Source: Gammaproteobacteria bacterium (GTDB taxonomy: Bacteria > Pseudomonadota > Gammaproteobacteria > Pseudomonadales > JAUIET01). From it: 64,000 nucleotides of DNA. This document shows positions 45,566-56,224 of the stretch, piece by piece; within the stretch, counting starts at the first letter, position 1, and each line of letters begins with the position of its first letter. The position numbers and the translations under genes are program-made. Location: assembly GCA_030431775.1 (NCBI GenBank), contig JAUIHW010000012.1, forward strand, positions 1 to 64,000, written 5' to 3'. The notes beneath the pieces were generated by a model. It was not told the origin of the DNA. It saw only the letters and a program-made list of their open reading frames with translations, and did not search any database.

Positions 45566-45737
45566 TCTAAGAAACCCGAGTATAGCAAACTAGTAGTTTA
45601 GCAGAATGGCTTATCGGGACGGGTAAATAGTACGCTGCGCTGCTTGGTGTCGGTACTGTAGTCGACGGCAAGCCGGAATCGGCATAGACTGGTAACAGGG
45701 ATTTGAATTCTGTACCAGGCACTGGAGTACGTTCAGC

Positions 45738-46190
45738 TTGCGAACACGTAATAAACAATACCGCATCGACTTGCCAGGTTTGCACAGTGTCTGCGAGCGT
45801 AACTATTTTCGTCTCATGCAACTGATTGCCGACTGGCCGAGCTTTGAACTGTTGGAGCTGGCCATCGATGCGCCCGGCAGCCGCAGTGTGCGGATGCGTG
45901 TGGTGTTGGAAGAGCGCAATCCTTATACAAGTACAATTATGCTGCATCAGCAGGATGTATTATTGCCATGGGCCGATGGCCCACAGATGTCAGTTCGCGT
46001 TTATCATGACGCTCGATTGGCAGAAGTTATCAGTTGGAACCGGCATCGCCTGTTGAAACCCAGATACCGGTATCCCAACCCTGATATGTATCTGCCAGAC
46101 GAAAAAGAGCAGCTCAACCGCTATCTTGGTGAATGCCTGGGACAATGTTTGCGCTATGGCCGTAGCCTTGAGCCAGTGATCACTGGCTGA
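45738..46190 (+). CDS. yqiB: DUF1249 protein YqiB
   Basis: 150 residues from a TTG with GGAG 10 bp upstream. Matches E. coli YqiB across the length: an LHSVCERNYFRLMQL start, then MSVRVYHDARLAEVISW, KPRYRYPNPDMYLPDEK and QLNRYLGECLGQCL. Function unknown. In E. coli it lies in tolC-nudF-yqiB-cpdA-yqiA-parE; here the order is preserved but nudF is missing between tolC and yqiB. Confidence 0.88.
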   Translation: MRTRNKQYRIDLPGLHSVCERNYFRLMQLIADWPSFELLELAIDAPGSRSVRMRVVLEERNPYTSTIMLHQQDVLLPWADGPQMSVRVYHDARLAEVISWNRHRLLKPRYRYPNPDMYLPDEKEQLNRYLGECLGQCLRYGRSLEPVITG

Positions 46191-46274
46191 TACGCCAACA
46201 GCTGCCAAAGCAGGCGCAGTCGAGCACCGCGTTCGCCGCCAAACGATAACCGCAGCATTAGCCTGGACTGAACA

Positions 46275-47093
46275 TTGCATATCACCATCGATCACGGTCA
46301 GCGACCGATTCGTATCGTGCAACTCACTGATAGCCATCTGGGCGAGCAGGAGAACGCGACATTGCTTGGGATGAACACCGAGCAAAGTCTGGCCTACGTC
46401 ATTGACATGCTGGTTGAGCGCAGTGAAGAATTTGACCTGATTCTGGCCACCGGCGACATTGCCCTGAATGGTGCGCCGGAGGCTTATCGGCGGTTTCAGG
46501 AGAAGTTATCGCGCTTCCAGCAACCCAAAGTGTGGCTCGCAGGAAACCACGATGACTCCAGTGCAATGCGTGACGTCATTGGGTATGGCGCGGAAATGTC
46601 GCGCACGGTGCAGCTCGGAAGCTGGCAGCTTATATTGCTGGATTCCGTAGTGGCCGGAGAAGTGGGCGGGCATCTGGCGCAGTCCGAACTGAATTTCCTT
46701 CGCCACTGCCTGGCAGGGCATCCAGACCGGCCAGCGCTGATTGCCTTACATCATCACCCCATGGCGATCGGCTGTGACTGGCTGGACGAGCAGCAAGTCG
46801 ATAATGCCGATGAACTACTTGCTATTGTTCATGAATACGACAATGTCAAAGCCGTGTGCTGGGGTCATGTCCACCAGGACTTTTACCGCTGCCACAATGA
46901 TGTGCACTACATGTCCGCACCGTCGACTTGTGTACAGTTTGCACCTAATAGCCCGGAGTTCAAGCTGGACTCGGCCTTGCCCGGTGTGCGCTGGCTCGAG
47001 CTGCAGCCCGATGGCCATCTGGCAACCGAAATCTGGAGGCTGACCGGCGTTCACCTGGCGGTTAACCTGGAATCCACTGGCTATCAACAGTGA
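46275..47093 (+). CDS. cpdA: 3',5'-cyclic AMP phosphodiesterase
   Basis: 272 residues from a TTG. Metallophosphoesterase that hydrolyses cAMP and so tunes CRP signalling. The dinuclear metal motifs are visible in order: LTDSHLGEQ (D-x-H), LATGDIALNG (GD), LAGNHDD (GNH), ALHHHPMAIG and CWGHVHQDF (GH-x-H). The N-terminal RIVQLTDSHL and LLGMNT resemble E. coli CpdA. 84 bp after yqiB, 12 bp before yqiA. Confidence 0.93.
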   Translation: MHITIDHGQRPIRIVQLTDSHLGEQENATLLGMNTEQSLAYVIDMLVERSEEFDLILATGDIALNGAPEAYRRFQEKLSRFQQPKVWLAGNHDDSSAMRDVIGYGAEMSRTVQLGSWQLILLDSVVAGEVGGHLAQSELNFLRHCLAGHPDRPALIALHHHPMAIGCDWLDEQQVDNADELLAIVHEYDNVKAVCWGHVHQDFYRCHNDVHYMSAPSTCVQFAPNSPEFKLDSALPGVRWLELQPDGHLATEIWRLTGVHLAVNLESTGYQQ

Positions 47094-47105
47094 GCGTTTC
47101 CTGTA

Positions 47106-47684
47106 TTGGCCCCCCTGTTACTGTATATACACGGCTTTCTTAGTTCGCCCGGTTCATTCAAGGCCAGGCAGACCGCCGCTTACCTGCAGGAAAACCACTC
47201 GCACATAGAGCTGAAAGTGCCGCAGGTACCCGTGCAGCCGCGACAGGCCATAGCCTTGTTGGAAAGTCTTGTTGCGCTCCGTTCGGAGCGACCGGTGGGA
47301 TTGATTGGCAGCTCCTTGGGGGGCTACTACGCATTGAATCTTGCAGTCCGTTTCGATTTACCAGCTGTACTTGTGAACCCCGCTGTGAGCGCCCATCTTG
47401 ATTTGGCGAAACATCAGGGCGAGCACGTGCATCCGTATACTGGTGAGCAATTCGAAGTGGGTGAGGAACAGCTTGCGGCGTTGGCCGAGTTGCATGTGCA
47501 GCCGCAAGCGAATGAATACCAGAAAATTCTGTTGCTGGTGCAAACCGGTGATGAAACACTGGACTATCAGAAGGCCTGTGCGCAGCTTTCTAAGGCACGC
47601 CGCATCATCGAGTATGGCGGCGACCACAGTTTTACACACTTTGAGCGTTGGCTGCCGGAAATTATCCGGTTCCTTCGTCTCTAG
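47106..47684 (+). CDS. yqiA: Esterase YqiA
   Basis: 192 residues from a TTG. Alpha/beta hydrolase with LLYIHGFLSSPGSFKA at the start, nucleophile elbow LIGSSLGGYYALNLA (G-x-S-x-G), an acid in LLVQTGDETLDY and the catalytic His in GGDHSFTHFE. E. coli YqiA hydrolyses short acyl esters in vitro; the natural substrate is unclear. Its place before parE is conserved. Confidence 0.92.
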   Translation: MAPLLLYIHGFLSSPGSFKARQTAAYLQENHSHIELKVPQVPVQPRQAIALLESLVALRSERPVGLIGSSLGGYYALNLAVRFDLPAVLVNPAVSAHLDLAKHQGEHVHPYTGEQFEVGEEQLAALAELHVQPQANEYQKILLLVQTGDETLDYQKACAQLSKARRIIEYGGDHSFTHFERWLPEIIRFLRL

Positions 47685-47723
47685 GTAAACTCCCACTGCA
47701 GGAGAACAGGTAAGCATTAGACA

Positions 47724-49610
47724 ATGGCAGCATATACTGCAGAATCCATCGAAGTTTTGACCGGTCTTGAGCCGGTTCGCAAACGACCGGGCATGTATAC
47801 GGACACCAGCCGGCCCAATCATCTGGCACAAGAAGTTATCGATAACAGTGTTGATGAGGCGCTGGCCGGGCATGCCCAATCGATCTCGGTTGTACTGCGC
47901 AAAGATGGCTGGTTGGAGGTCAGCGATGATGGCCGTGGTATGCCGGTGGATATTCACCCGGAAGAAGGCGTGCCCGGAGTCATCCTGATTCTTACCCGCC
48001 TGCACGCCGGGGGCAAGTTCAACAACGACAACTACCAGTTTTCAGGTGGTCTGCACGGCGTTGGCGTGTCAGTAGTCAATGCTTTGTCAAAACACCTGGA
48101 AGTGGAAATCAAGCGCGACGGAAAGGTGTACCAGTGTTCATTTGTCGATGGTGAGTGCGTATCTGAACTACAAGTAAGCGGCAGTGTCGGTAAGCGCAAT
48201 ACTGGCACACGGGTCAGCTTTTTGCCGGACCCAGAGTTTTTTGATTCGGCCAAGTTCTCTGTGCCCCGTCTGATTCACGTACTGCGCGCCAAGGCGGTCC
48301 TGTGCCCTGGCCTGAAAATCAGTTTCCTGGATGAGAAAAGCGCCGAACAACACGATTGGTATTATGAAGACGGGCTTACCGATTACCTGGCGAATGCAAC
48401 CCGCGGCTTTACAGTCGTTCCGCAAGCACCGTTTGTCGGCAGCTTCAGCGGCAATAGCGAAGCCGTAGACTGGGCCGTTCAATGGCTGCCGGAAGGAGGT
48501 GAGCTGGTCACCGAAAGCTACGTCAACCTGATACCCACCAACCAGGGCGGCACCCATGTTAATGGGCTGCGCAGCGGTTTGATAGATGCGCTGCGCGAAT
48601 ACTGCGATCTGCGTAGCTTGCTGCCGCGTGGCGTCAAGCTGACGGCGGACGATCTGTGGGATAAATGCAGCTATGTATTGTCCGCCAAATTACGTGATCC
48701 ACAGTTTTCCGGGCAGACCAAGGAGCGCTTGTCATCGCGGGAATGCGCCGCCTTTGTGTCGCAAGTGTCCAAGGATGCTTTCAGCCTGTGGCTCAATCAG
48801 CACACCGAAGAGGCTGATACACTGGCGCAATTCGCTATCGCCAATGCCCAATCCCGCTTGCGCAACAGCAAAAAAGTGGCGCGTAAAAAAGTCACTTCCG
48901 GGCCGGCCCTGCCCGGCAAGCTCTCCGACTGCTCCAGTCAGGATCCGGATCGAACCGAGCTGTTCCTGGTAGAAGGTGATTCAGCCGGCGGCTCGGCCAA
49001 GCAGGCACGCGATCGGGAGTTTCAGGCAATCATGCCGTTGCGCGGAAAAATCTTGAACTCCTGGGAAGTGGATGCAACAGAAATTCTGGCCTCCCAGGAA
49101 ATTCACAATATTTCGATTGCGTTGGGCATTGAGCCGGGTTCGCAGGACCTCAAGCAACTGCGCTATGGCAAGGTATGCATTCTGGCCGATGCTGATTCCG
49201 ACGGCCTGCACATTGCAACTTTATTATGTGCGCTGTTTGTACGCCATTTTCGTGCCTTGGTGGACGCCGGGCATGTCTATGTTGCCATGCCGCCGCTGTT
49301 TCGAATAGACATTGGGCACGATGTTTACTACGCACTGGATGACAAAGAGCGCGACGGAATTCTCGACACCATCACAGCCGAAAAGAAAAAAGGCAAAGTG
49401 GTAGTACAGCGTTTTAAAGGGCTGGGGGAAATGAACCCTCTGCAGTTACGTGAAACAACCATGGACCCGGACACCCGTCGCCTGGTCCGCCTTACGGTAA
49501 GCGGGGGTGATGGTACTGAGAAAATGCTGGATATGCTGCTTGCCAAAAAGCGCGCTGGTGATCGAAAAAACTGGCTGGAAAAGAAAGGTAACCTGGCTGA
49601 AGTACAATGA
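47724..49610 (+). CDS. parE: DNA topoisomerase IV subunit B
   Basis: 628 residues. ATPase subunit that with ParC decatenates daughter chromosomes. GHKL ATP-site motifs are [26 protein letters not shown], and [13 protein letters not shown]; the TOPRIM domain has [19 protein letters not shown] and [11 protein letters not shown]; the C-terminus has [14 protein letters not shown]. An AGGAG precedes the start. The stop overlaps parC by 4 bases. The length fits ParE rather than the longer GyrB. Confidence 0.97.
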   Translation: MAAYTAESIEVLTGLEPVRKRPGMYTDTSRPNHLAQEVIDNSVDEALAGHAQSISVVLRKDGWLEVSDDGRGMPVDIHPEEGVPGVILILTRLHAGGKFNNDNYQFSGGLHGVGVSVVNALSKHLEVEIKRDGKVYQCSFVDGECVSELQVSGSVGKRNTGTRVSFLPDPEFFDSAKFSVPRLIHVLRAKAVLCPGLKISFLDEKSAEQHDWYYEDGLTDYLANATRGFTVVPQAPFVGSFSGNSEAVDWAVQWLPEGGELVTESYVNLIPTNQGGTHVNGLRSGLIDALREYCDLRSLLPRGVKLTADDLWDKCSYVLSAKLRDPQFSGQTKERLSSRECAAFVSQVSKDAFSLWLNQHTEEADTLAQFAIANAQSRLRNSKKVARKKVTSGPALPGKLSDCSSQDPDRTELFLVEGDSAGGSAKQARDREFQAIMPLRGKILNSWEVDATEILASQEIHNISIALGIEPGSQDLKQLRYGKVCILADADSDGLHIATLLCALFVRHFRALVDAGHVYVAMPPLFRIDIGHDVYYALDDKERDGILDTITAEKKKGKVVVQRFKGLGEMNPLQLRETTMDPDTRRLVRLTVSGGDGTEKMLDMLLAKKRAGDRKNWLEKKGNLAEVQ

Positions 49611-51844
49611 CAGATTCCATACCTGCTGAAGAACTTTCGCTCAAAGACTATACCGAGAAAGCCTATCTGGATTACTCGATGTACGTCATTCTGGACCGGG
49701 CACTGCCGCATATAGGCGATGGCCTGAAGCCAGTGCAACGACGTATCATTTATGCGATGTCCGAGCTTGGCCTCAAAGCCTCGGCCAAATACAAAAAATC
49801 AGCCCGGACCGTGGGGGATGTGATCGGTAAATTTCATCCGCACGGTGATTCGGCCAGTTATGAAGCCATGGTGTTAATGGCCCAGCCCTTCACCTATCGT
49901 TACCCGTTGATCGACGGTCAGGGAAATTGGGGGTCGCAGGATGACCCGAAATCGTTTGCCGCAATGCGCTATACAGAATCCCGGCTCGCGCCCTTTGCCG
50001 AGCTACTGCTTGGTGAGTTGGGACAGGGCACGGCCGACTGGGTGGCTAACTTTGACGGCACTCTGGAGGAGCCAGCGATTCTGCCTGCCCAGGTTCCGCA
50101 CATACTGCTGAATGGAGTCACCGGTATCGCTGTTGGTATGGCAACTGACATACCACCGCACAACCTCAACGAGGTGATATCTGCCTGTATTCATCTGTTA
50201 GATTCGCCCAAGGCGACATTAACCCAGCTTTGCGAGCACATCCAGGGGCCTGATTTTCCAACCGAAGCGGAAATCATTACGCCCCGTGATGAAATCCTGC
50301 AAATGTATGAAACCGGTAAGGGCAGCCTTAAAATGCGGGCGGTGTATCAACAGGAAAACGGCGATATTATTGTAACTGCGCTGCCTCACCAGGCCTCCGG
50401 TGCACGAATTTTAGAGCAGATGGGCCAGCAAATTCAGGCCAAGAAACTGCCAATGGTTGCCGATCTGCGCGATGAGTCTGACCATGAGAACCCAACCCGG
50501 CTGGTGATCACTCCGCGTTCTAATCGGGTGGACATCGAGGCCTTGATGGCGCATCTGTTTGCGACTACCGACCTTGAGAAAAACTACCGCATTAATCTGA
50601 ACATGATCGGCCTGGATGGCCGCCCCGCGGTCAGAAACCTGCGTGAGATTCTGCAGGACTGGTTACGCTTTCGTACTGAAACCGTTACCCGGCGGCTACA
50701 GCATCGACTGGAAAAAATTCTCAAGCGTCTGCATATCCTGGAAGGGTTGCTGATCGCCTTTTTGAACATCGATGAAGTCATCCATGTGATCCGCACTGAG
50801 GACAAGCCTAAGCCAGCGCTGATGGAGCGCTTCGGTATTACCGATATTCAGGCAGAGGCCATTCTGGAATTGAAGTTACGCCAGTTGGCCAAACTTGAAG
50901 AAATCAAAATCAAGGGCGAGCAGGATGAGCTCAGCTCTGAGCGTGCGTCAATAGAGAAAATTCTTGGCTCCAAGGCGCGCATGAAAACTCTAATCAAAAA
51001 AGAGCTGTTGGCAGTGGCCGAGGAATATGGCGACGCGCGTCGTTCGCCGCTGCAGGTCAGGGGGGAAGCGAAGGCGTTTTCTGAATCTGAACTGCTGACA
51101 ACAGAGCCGATTACCGTGGTGGTATCGGAAAAAGGTTGGATAAGGGCAGCCAAAGGCCATGAAATCGATGCGCGCAGCCTGAGTTACAAGTCCGGTGATC
51201 AGTTCTTGTTTGCCGTTCGTGGTCGCAGCAACCAGCCGTTCATTACGCTGGATTCCACCGGCAGGGTCTACAATATTGCCGCACACACCTTACCGTCGGC
51301 CCGAGGCATGGGTGAGCCGTTGACCGGAAAGATTAATCCGCCGTCTGGCGCCAGCTTTGCCGGCGGCATGATGGGTGAGGGTGAAGACCGTTATGTTCTC
51401 GCGTCCGATGCCGGTTATGGCTTTGTGGTAAAACTGGCCGACCTTGCCACCAAAAACCGTTCGGGAAAGGCGGCGTTAAGCCTGCCCAAGGGCGCTCGGG
51501 CGCTGATGCCTGCCCGAATCAGCTCGCTGCAGGAAGACCTGCTGGTGGCGATCAGCAACGAGGGCCGCATGCTGGCCTTTCCTGTGGAACAGCTGCCACA
51601 GCTGTCGCGCGGTAAGGGCAATAAGATTCTGTCCATTCCATCTGCACGAGTAAAAAGTCGGGAGGAATTTGTGGTCGCATTGGCGGTGGTCGCGCCCGGC
51701 GGCAAGCTGGTTGTGCACGCGGGTAAACGTCACCACAGCCTGAAGTGGGCTGATCTGGAGCATTACCAGGGTGAAAGAGGCCGCCGCGGAAACAAGCTGC
51801 CGCGCGGCTTTCAGAAGGTCGATTTTGTGGAAGTGCAGGAATAA
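49607..51844 (+). CDS. parC: DNA topoisomerase IV subunit A
   Basis: 745 residues. DNA breakage-reunion subunit. The quinolone-resistance region has [19 protein letters not shown], and the active-site Tyr is in [13 protein letters not shown] long coiled-coil gate follows ([20 protein letters not shown]), then the DNA-wrapping beta-propeller domain from about 500. It starts with an ATGA overlap to parE. The downstream neighbour is convergent, 54 bp away, with no clear terminator. Confidence 0.97.
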   Translation: MTDSIPAEELSLKDYTEKAYLDYSMYVILDRALPHIGDGLKPVQRRIIYAMSELGLKASAKYKKSARTVGDVIGKFHPHGDSASYEAMVLMAQPFTYRYPLIDGQGNWGSQDDPKSFAAMRYTESRLAPFAELLLGELGQGTADWVANFDGTLEEPAILPAQVPHILLNGVTGIAVGMATDIPPHNLNEVISACIHLLDSPKATLTQLCEHIQGPDFPTEAEIITPRDEILQMYETGKGSLKMRAVYQQENGDIIVTALPHQASGARILEQMGQQIQAKKLPMVADLRDESDHENPTRLVITPRSNRVDIEALMAHLFATTDLEKNYRINLNMIGLDGRPAVRNLREILQDWLRFRTETVTRRLQHRLEKILKRLHILEGLLIAFLNIDEVIHVIRTEDKPKPALMERFGITDIQAEAILELKLRQLAKLEEIKIKGEQDELSSERASIEKILGSKARMKTLIKKELLAVAEEYGDARRSPLQVRGEAKAFSESELLTTEPITVVVSEKGWIRAAKGHEIDARSLSYKSGDQFLFAVRGRSNQPFITLDSTGRVYNIAAHTLPSARGMGEPLTGKINPPSGASFAGGMMGEGEDRYVLASDAGYGFVVKLADLATKNRSGKAALSLPKGARALMPARISSLQEDLLVAISNEGRMLAFPVEQLPQLSRGKGNKILSIPSARVKSREEFVVALAVVAPGGKLVVHAGKRHHSLKWADLEHYQGERGRRGNKLPRGFQKVDFVEVQE

Positions 51845-51898
51845 AGCAGGGAGCACAAACCGAAAAAGCTGTGTGTCTCTAGTGCGAGTTCCCGGCGT

Positions 51899-53077
51899 TT
51901 AAGCGGCTTTGTGGGCGCCAACGTTGTTGCTGATACTGCTGACTTTGCGGTCGATGTCCTGCAGAACTTCGGGTTCAAGTCCCTGCAACTCGTAAAAGCC
52001 GTTTTCGTCCTGGCTGCCAACACGAACTTCGGCACATTCCGGGTGGGCAACAATGCTGTGACTGAGGTGTACTGTACCGGCTGCCTTGCCAGCGCAGGCA
52101 CGCCAGGCCTGGCGATGGGCGTCCTGGGCGTACAGCTCGCGCAACAGGCGGGCGTCACTTTGCAAGGGTGCGCTGAGATGAGCGCCAATTCGGGCCTCAA
52201 ACACCGGTTCACTGCGCGCGCTTCGAAGTCGGTTGGCCGAGTTCAGAGTTTTCATCAAGGCGTAGGCACAGCAACAGGTGTGTTGCACTAGCTGCCCCTG
52301 GTCTTCATTGCGCAGCGCAAGCGTAAACCCGGTCTCGCCCACGCGAATGTGGGCTGAATACAAATTGGCGACCTGCTCCAGCCAATGCTCGAAAGTAGTC
52401 AGGTATTCATACAGAGTGTCTTCCGACAATTGCCGGCGCATTAGAGGCAGTTGCAACAGCTCCACCGCAATAATGCCGTACTCGCCCTGCGGCTCAGGCA
52501 GCTCCTGGTAGCTGGTGTTGAATTGCTTGTCCATCAGGCTGGGCGTGGGACGGGCTTCTTCGACCACTTCCGGCCGCCGAACAGCACGTGCCAGGGCCAG
52601 TAAACTCAGTACGCCCATTACTGTGCCCATAATCGAGAGTAGACCGGCGTTCAGCCAGCCGGCCTCAGTGGGCAGCAGCGTTACCCGAGCGTAGCCCAGC
52701 AAGCGGCGTTGCATACTGACTTCACGGCGTACTGCAATGCCCTGATCGGCCATGCTGGGTTTGCCGGCCTGGGCCAGCAGCTGGTTGCGCATATTATAAA
52801 AAGCCGCATGAGCAACCGATTGGTGCTGCACCGTTTTCTGGGCCAGGGCCTGCAGTGCAAGTCGGTTATCACTGACCACCAGTGGGGCCGCGGCATCTGC
52901 CAGCTGATGCCCCACCAGATCAGAGAAAGGCGCGCTGAGAGCGGTCTGTTCGCGCTGGTACTGCCAGGCGGCGCCGGCACTCAGCACAATGGCCAGGGCG
53001 AGTAAACAGGCGCCGCCAATGAACCAGATTGATCGGCCGCGGTTCTGGTCGCGGTGCAGGGGATCAGTTTGACTCAT
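51899..53077 (-). CDS. AhpA/YtjB-type inner membrane protein
   Basis: 392 residues from the ATG at 53077; a longer frame to 53194 lies over the serB start. Two membrane spans (about 16-37, SIWFIGGACLLALAIVLSAG, and about 146-166, LLSIMGTVMGVLSLLALARA) flank a periplasmic domain of about 110 residues that includes VAHAAFYNMRNQLLAQAGK. A large cytoplasmic domain follows, with features reminiscent of cyclase-like folds (IIAVELLQLP, IRVGETGFTLAL). The divergence from serB matches the YtjB/SMP arrangement in E. coli. Function is not established. Confidence 0.75.
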   Translation of the reverse strand: MSQTDPLHRDQNRGRSIWFIGGACLLALAIVLSAGAAWQYQREQTALSAPFSDLVGHQLADAAAPLVVSDNRLALQALAQKTVQHQSVAHAAFYNMRNQLLAQAGKPSMADQGIAVRREVSMQRRLLGYARVTLLPTEAGWLNAGLLSIMGTVMGVLSLLALARAVRRPEVVEEARPTPSLMDKQFNTSYQELPEPQGEYGIIAVELLQLPLMRRQLSEDTLYEYLTTFEHWLEQVANLYSAHIRVGETGFTLALRNEDQGQLVQHTCCCAYALMKTLNSANRLRSARSEPVFEARIGAHLSAPLQSDARLLRELYAQDAHRQAWRACAGKAAGTVHLSHSIVAHPECAEVRVGSQDENGFYELQGLEPEVLQDIDRKVSSISNNVGAHKAA

Positions 53078-53182
53078 TATTGTTGCAACTGCAGCTCTGG
53101 AGATCAGGAAAGTATAGAATGCTTGCCCTGAGGTGGAACAGGAAAAAGCAGTTGCTGAGGCTGTGAAAAGTTGGGAAATCCA

Positions 53183-54121
53183 TTGAGTGAACAAACAAAA
53201 TCAATCGTAAGCCTGCTGGCGCCAAGTCTCAGTCGTGAGCTGATATCAGCGCTGTCGGACGAACTCGCCCGACACGGCCTAAAGATTCAAACAAAGCGCC
53301 GCCTGAGCACCAGTGATGAAGCCGAACCCGGGGAAACCGCCTGTCTTGAGTTCGACGTGGTCGGCAGTATGGATTTGGCTGAGCTGCGTGAGCGGTTGCG
53401 TGTCTGGGCGCGACAACAGTCCGTGGATGCGCTGGCCCGGCCGGCTGTACCGCGCCGGGTAGCGGCCAAACTGGCCTGCTTTGACATGGACTCGACCCTG
53501 ATTCAGGGCGAGGTAATTGACGAGCTGGCGCGTATGCAGGGTTTGTATGATCGGGTGGCCGCAGTGACCGAACGGGCCATGCGTGGAGAGCTGGATTTCA
53601 AAGCCAGCCTGCGTGAACGAGTCGCGTTGCTTGCCGGTCTACCGGATACTCGCCTGCGCGAGATTATTGCCCACTTACCACTGAGCCCGGGTGTTGCAAA
53701 GCTGTTTACTGGCTTGCGGACAATGGGTTGCCGAACAGCAATATTGTCAGGTGGTTTCACTTTTTTTGCCGAGTATCTGCAACAGCAGCTGGGTATTGAC
53801 CACGTTTATGCAAACCGTCTGGAGGTGGTCAATGGTCGACTGACTGGCAATGTACTTGGGGAGATCGTGGATGCGCAACGCAAGGAGCAATTACTGCGCG
53901 TGTTGGCAGAACAATATGGAGCAGGGCTTGATGAGGTGGTGGCCGTCGGTGACGGCGCTAACGACCTGCTCATGTTGGCCAGTGCCGGTACCGGCATTGC
54001 TTTTCGAGCCAAACCAGTGGTCGAGCAGCGCGCGTCATACGCCTTGTCGGCGGCGAACCTGGATGGAGTCCTCTATTTGACCGGGAACACCTACGGTCAA
54101 CCGGGCTCTGAGAACTCGTAG
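53183..54121 (+). CDS. serB: Phosphoserine phosphatase
   Basis: 312 residues from a TTG at 53183 preceded by GGGA (53173-53176); a TTG at 53171 would add four. Last step of serine synthesis. The HAD nucleophile motif is ACFDMDSTLIQGEVIDELA, motif II ILSGGFTFFAEYL, and motif III VAVGDGANDLLMLASAG. The N-terminal 90 residues form an ACT-like domain. The 3' end overlaps the convergent FimX-like gene by 25 bp. The serB-fimX adjacency is as in P. aeruginosa. Confidence 0.94.
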   Translation: MSEQTKSIVSLLAPSLSRELISALSDELARHGLKIQTKRRLSTSDEAEPGETACLEFDVVGSMDLAELRERLRVWARQQSVDALARPAVPRRVAAKLACFDMDSTLIQGEVIDELARMQGLYDRVAAVTERAMRGELDFKASLRERVALLAGLPDTRLREIIAHLPLSPGVAKLFTGLRTMGCRTAILSGGFTFFAEYLQQQLGIDHVYANRLEVVNGRLTGNVLGEIVDAQRKEQLLRVLAEQYGAGLDEVVAVGDGANDLLMLASAGTGIAFRAKPVVEQRASYALSAANLDGVLYLTGNTYGQPGSENS

Positions 54122-56169
54122 TCCATCTGTTCGCCGGGCGCCTGCAGATAATGCCCCTGGATGTAATGCACGTTCATTTGCCACAGACAGGCCAGAGTGG
54201 CGGCATTTTCAACATAGGGCACAATCGACGCCACTTTGTTTTCCTGTAAGCGATTCAGCACGGTTTTCAGGTTTTCGGTATTCGTTGGGTCTTTTTGCAG
54301 ATTCAGCGCGAATGAGGCATCGATGAAGGCATAGTCAGCTTTGTAGTGCTGCAGTACTTTGACGGACTCGGGGTCGCGACCGAACTGGTTCAGTCCAAAC
54401 CTGAATTTCCATTCCGACACCTCCTGCTGAAAGCGCATAGCCTGTTTCAGGTAGTGTGAGATAGTGGACTCACTGAATTGCAGAATGATGCATTCCGGCG
54501 ACAATTGTGCAGCTTTCATCGCCACGCCCAGCCAATTGCTGAAGGTGTTATCGATTAGCGCATTTTGCGTAAGATTGATTGTCAGCATGGTGCGTTTGCC
54601 AGTCTCATGCTGAGCCTTGAGGTTCTTGGTGCCTTCAACCACCAGCCATTTGTCCAGAGAGGTATCCCCGGGTTTTTGATTCATGGCTTGAAACAGCGGG
54701 TCAACCGCCTGTTCCTGATATTCATCGTCCAGTAGACGCAGCGTAGCCTCGTAGGACTCAGCGGCCTCTCCATGCAGATTGATTACAGGCTGAAACATCA
54801 TGCGCAGCCGGTTGCTGCCGACCAGCTCACGCACATCGTAGCTTTGGGCGGTTTTCGGGCTTGTATTGCCAGGGCGGTGCAACACCACACCTGCAATACT
54901 GCTGTCTTCCGCATACAGCTGGCGGGCCTCCTCCAACGCCATGAATGCCTTGTCCAAAACGTCATTGGAATCGGTAAATTCATCATCAGCCAGATTAACC
55001 ACACCAACGCAGCAGCTGCACTGCGCTGTGTGATCTTCAATATCAATAATGGCTTCTTCCACCTGCTCACACAGTGATCTTGCCATGCGCATTGCCACGC
55101 TTTCTTCAGCGTCGGGCAGCAGTACTGTAAAACTGTCTTCGCCATAGTGGGTTATGTTGGCGGCCTCGTAGTCGCTGGTGGCACGTTCAACGATAGTGGC
55201 AACCGCTTCACGCACAATGCGGCTGCCGGATAGCCCGTGGCGGCGTTTCAGACTGGCAAAATCGCTTATACCAATGTACAACAGGCAACCGACTTTCTGT
55301 TCGTCAGCGGCATACTCCTGCAGCAGGTCTACCATACTGTAACGGTCCTGCAGCCCGGTGCCTGGGTCTTTTGCAGTGCTTTTTACGCTGACATCATCCG
55401 CTGCAGCTTCCGCATCCAGTTTGCGCAGAATCAGCTGGGTACATTGTTCGTCATCAAATACAGCCGGTGCAAAGCGCAGGCGGGCCGAAAACTGTTCACC
55501 TTCAGGAGGTACAAAACTAACGGTCAGTTCCTGCTCGGACTCTTCGTTGTAATGGCGCAGAAAATTCCGGAAAGACTCCTGGTCGCATTCCGCAACCAGA
55601 TCGATCAGGGGAATGGCCAGAAACTCGTCCACATCATTAATGCCAAAGGCATTGGCATAGGCGGCATTAACGTTAACGTGTATGCCGTCAAGAACATAAG
55701 CTACCGCATCTTCCGCGGTGGACATCAATGTTTCGAATCGCCCGTTTACTTCCTGCAGTGAGCGTTCGAGGTCACTGTGTACGCGCCGAAAGCGGGCGTT
55801 CTTGATTTCCCTGTTTGCAACATAGAGCAAGTGCTCCTGGTGAGCAATATCGACAGCATCCTGGGCACCATTTTTCAAGCCGTTAACGATGTTCTCGTTG
55901 CTGGCGTCATCCAATAGCAATACGACGGGTGTACCGGAGTTAGACGACACCACTTCCTGCAATACCGTATGCATTTTCAGCTCGGCATTACTTTCTTCAC
56001 ACAGAGCCAGATCCCACTGATCATCGTTCAGACACTGGTTCAGATCTTCTATCGAGGTGACACGGTGTGTTTGTGCCGCCTGCCCGGCATTGCGGAACAG
56101 ATGGTTGATCTTCTCGGCTCCATCGCGTGACTGGCACGACAGGAGTATCTTGAGTGAACCATTGGTCAT
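54097..56169 (-). CDS. fimX: FimX-like degenerate GGDEF/EAL protein
   Basis: 690 residues, the size of P. aeruginosa FimX (691). Domains in order: a receiver-like domain (1-125), a PAS domain (about 143-250), a GGDEF domain whose motif is degenerate (GEDSF, 343-347), and an EAL domain with EAT (474-476) instead of EAL. Catalysis is therefore unlikely; FimX binds c-di-GMP in its EAL domain to control type IV pili. Position next to serB and a shared neighbour supports the name. Confidence in the pilus role is moderate. Confidence 0.85.
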   Translation of the reverse strand: MTNGSLKILLSCQSRDGAEKINHLFRNAGQAAQTHRVTSIEDLNQCLNDDQWDLALCEESNAELKMHTVLQEVVSSNSGTPVVLLLDDASNENIVNGLKNGAQDAVDIAHQEHLLYVANREIKNARFRRVHSDLERSLQEVNGRFETLMSTAEDAVAYVLDGIHVNVNAAYANAFGINDVDEFLAIPLIDLVAECDQESFRNFLRHYNEESEQELTVSFVPPEGEQFSARLRFAPAVFDDEQCTQLILRKLDAEAAADDVSVKSTAKDPGTGLQDRYSMVDLLQEYAADEQKVGCLLYIGISDFASLKRRHGLSGSRIVREAVATIVERATSDYEAANITHYGEDSFTVLLPDAEESVAMRMARSLCEQVEEAIIDIEDHTAQCSCCVGVVNLADDEFTDSNDVLDKAFMALEEARQLYAEDSSIAGVVLHRPGNTSPKTAQSYDVRELVGSNRLRMMFQPVINLHGEAAESYEATLRLLDDEYQEQAVDPLFQAMNQKPGDTSLDKWLVVEGTKNLKAQHETGKRTMLTINLTQNALIDNTFSNWLGVAMKAAQLSPECIILQFSESTISHYLKQAMRFQQEVSEWKFRFGLNQFGRDPESVKVLQHYKADYAFIDASFALNLQKDPTNTENLKTVLNRLQENKVASIVPYVENAATLACLWQMNVHYIQGHYLQAPGEQMDYEFSEPG

Positions 56170-56224
56170 TTTACTACTGCTTGCTTCGTTCTTATTGTTC
56201 GGATTGCACGCCAGACAAGCTCAT

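Noticed and set aside
52240-52330. Run of cysteines in the AhpA/YtjB-type protein (CCCAY) as a metal site
   Set aside because: A single short run without partner ligands; nothing else supports a metal-binding role.
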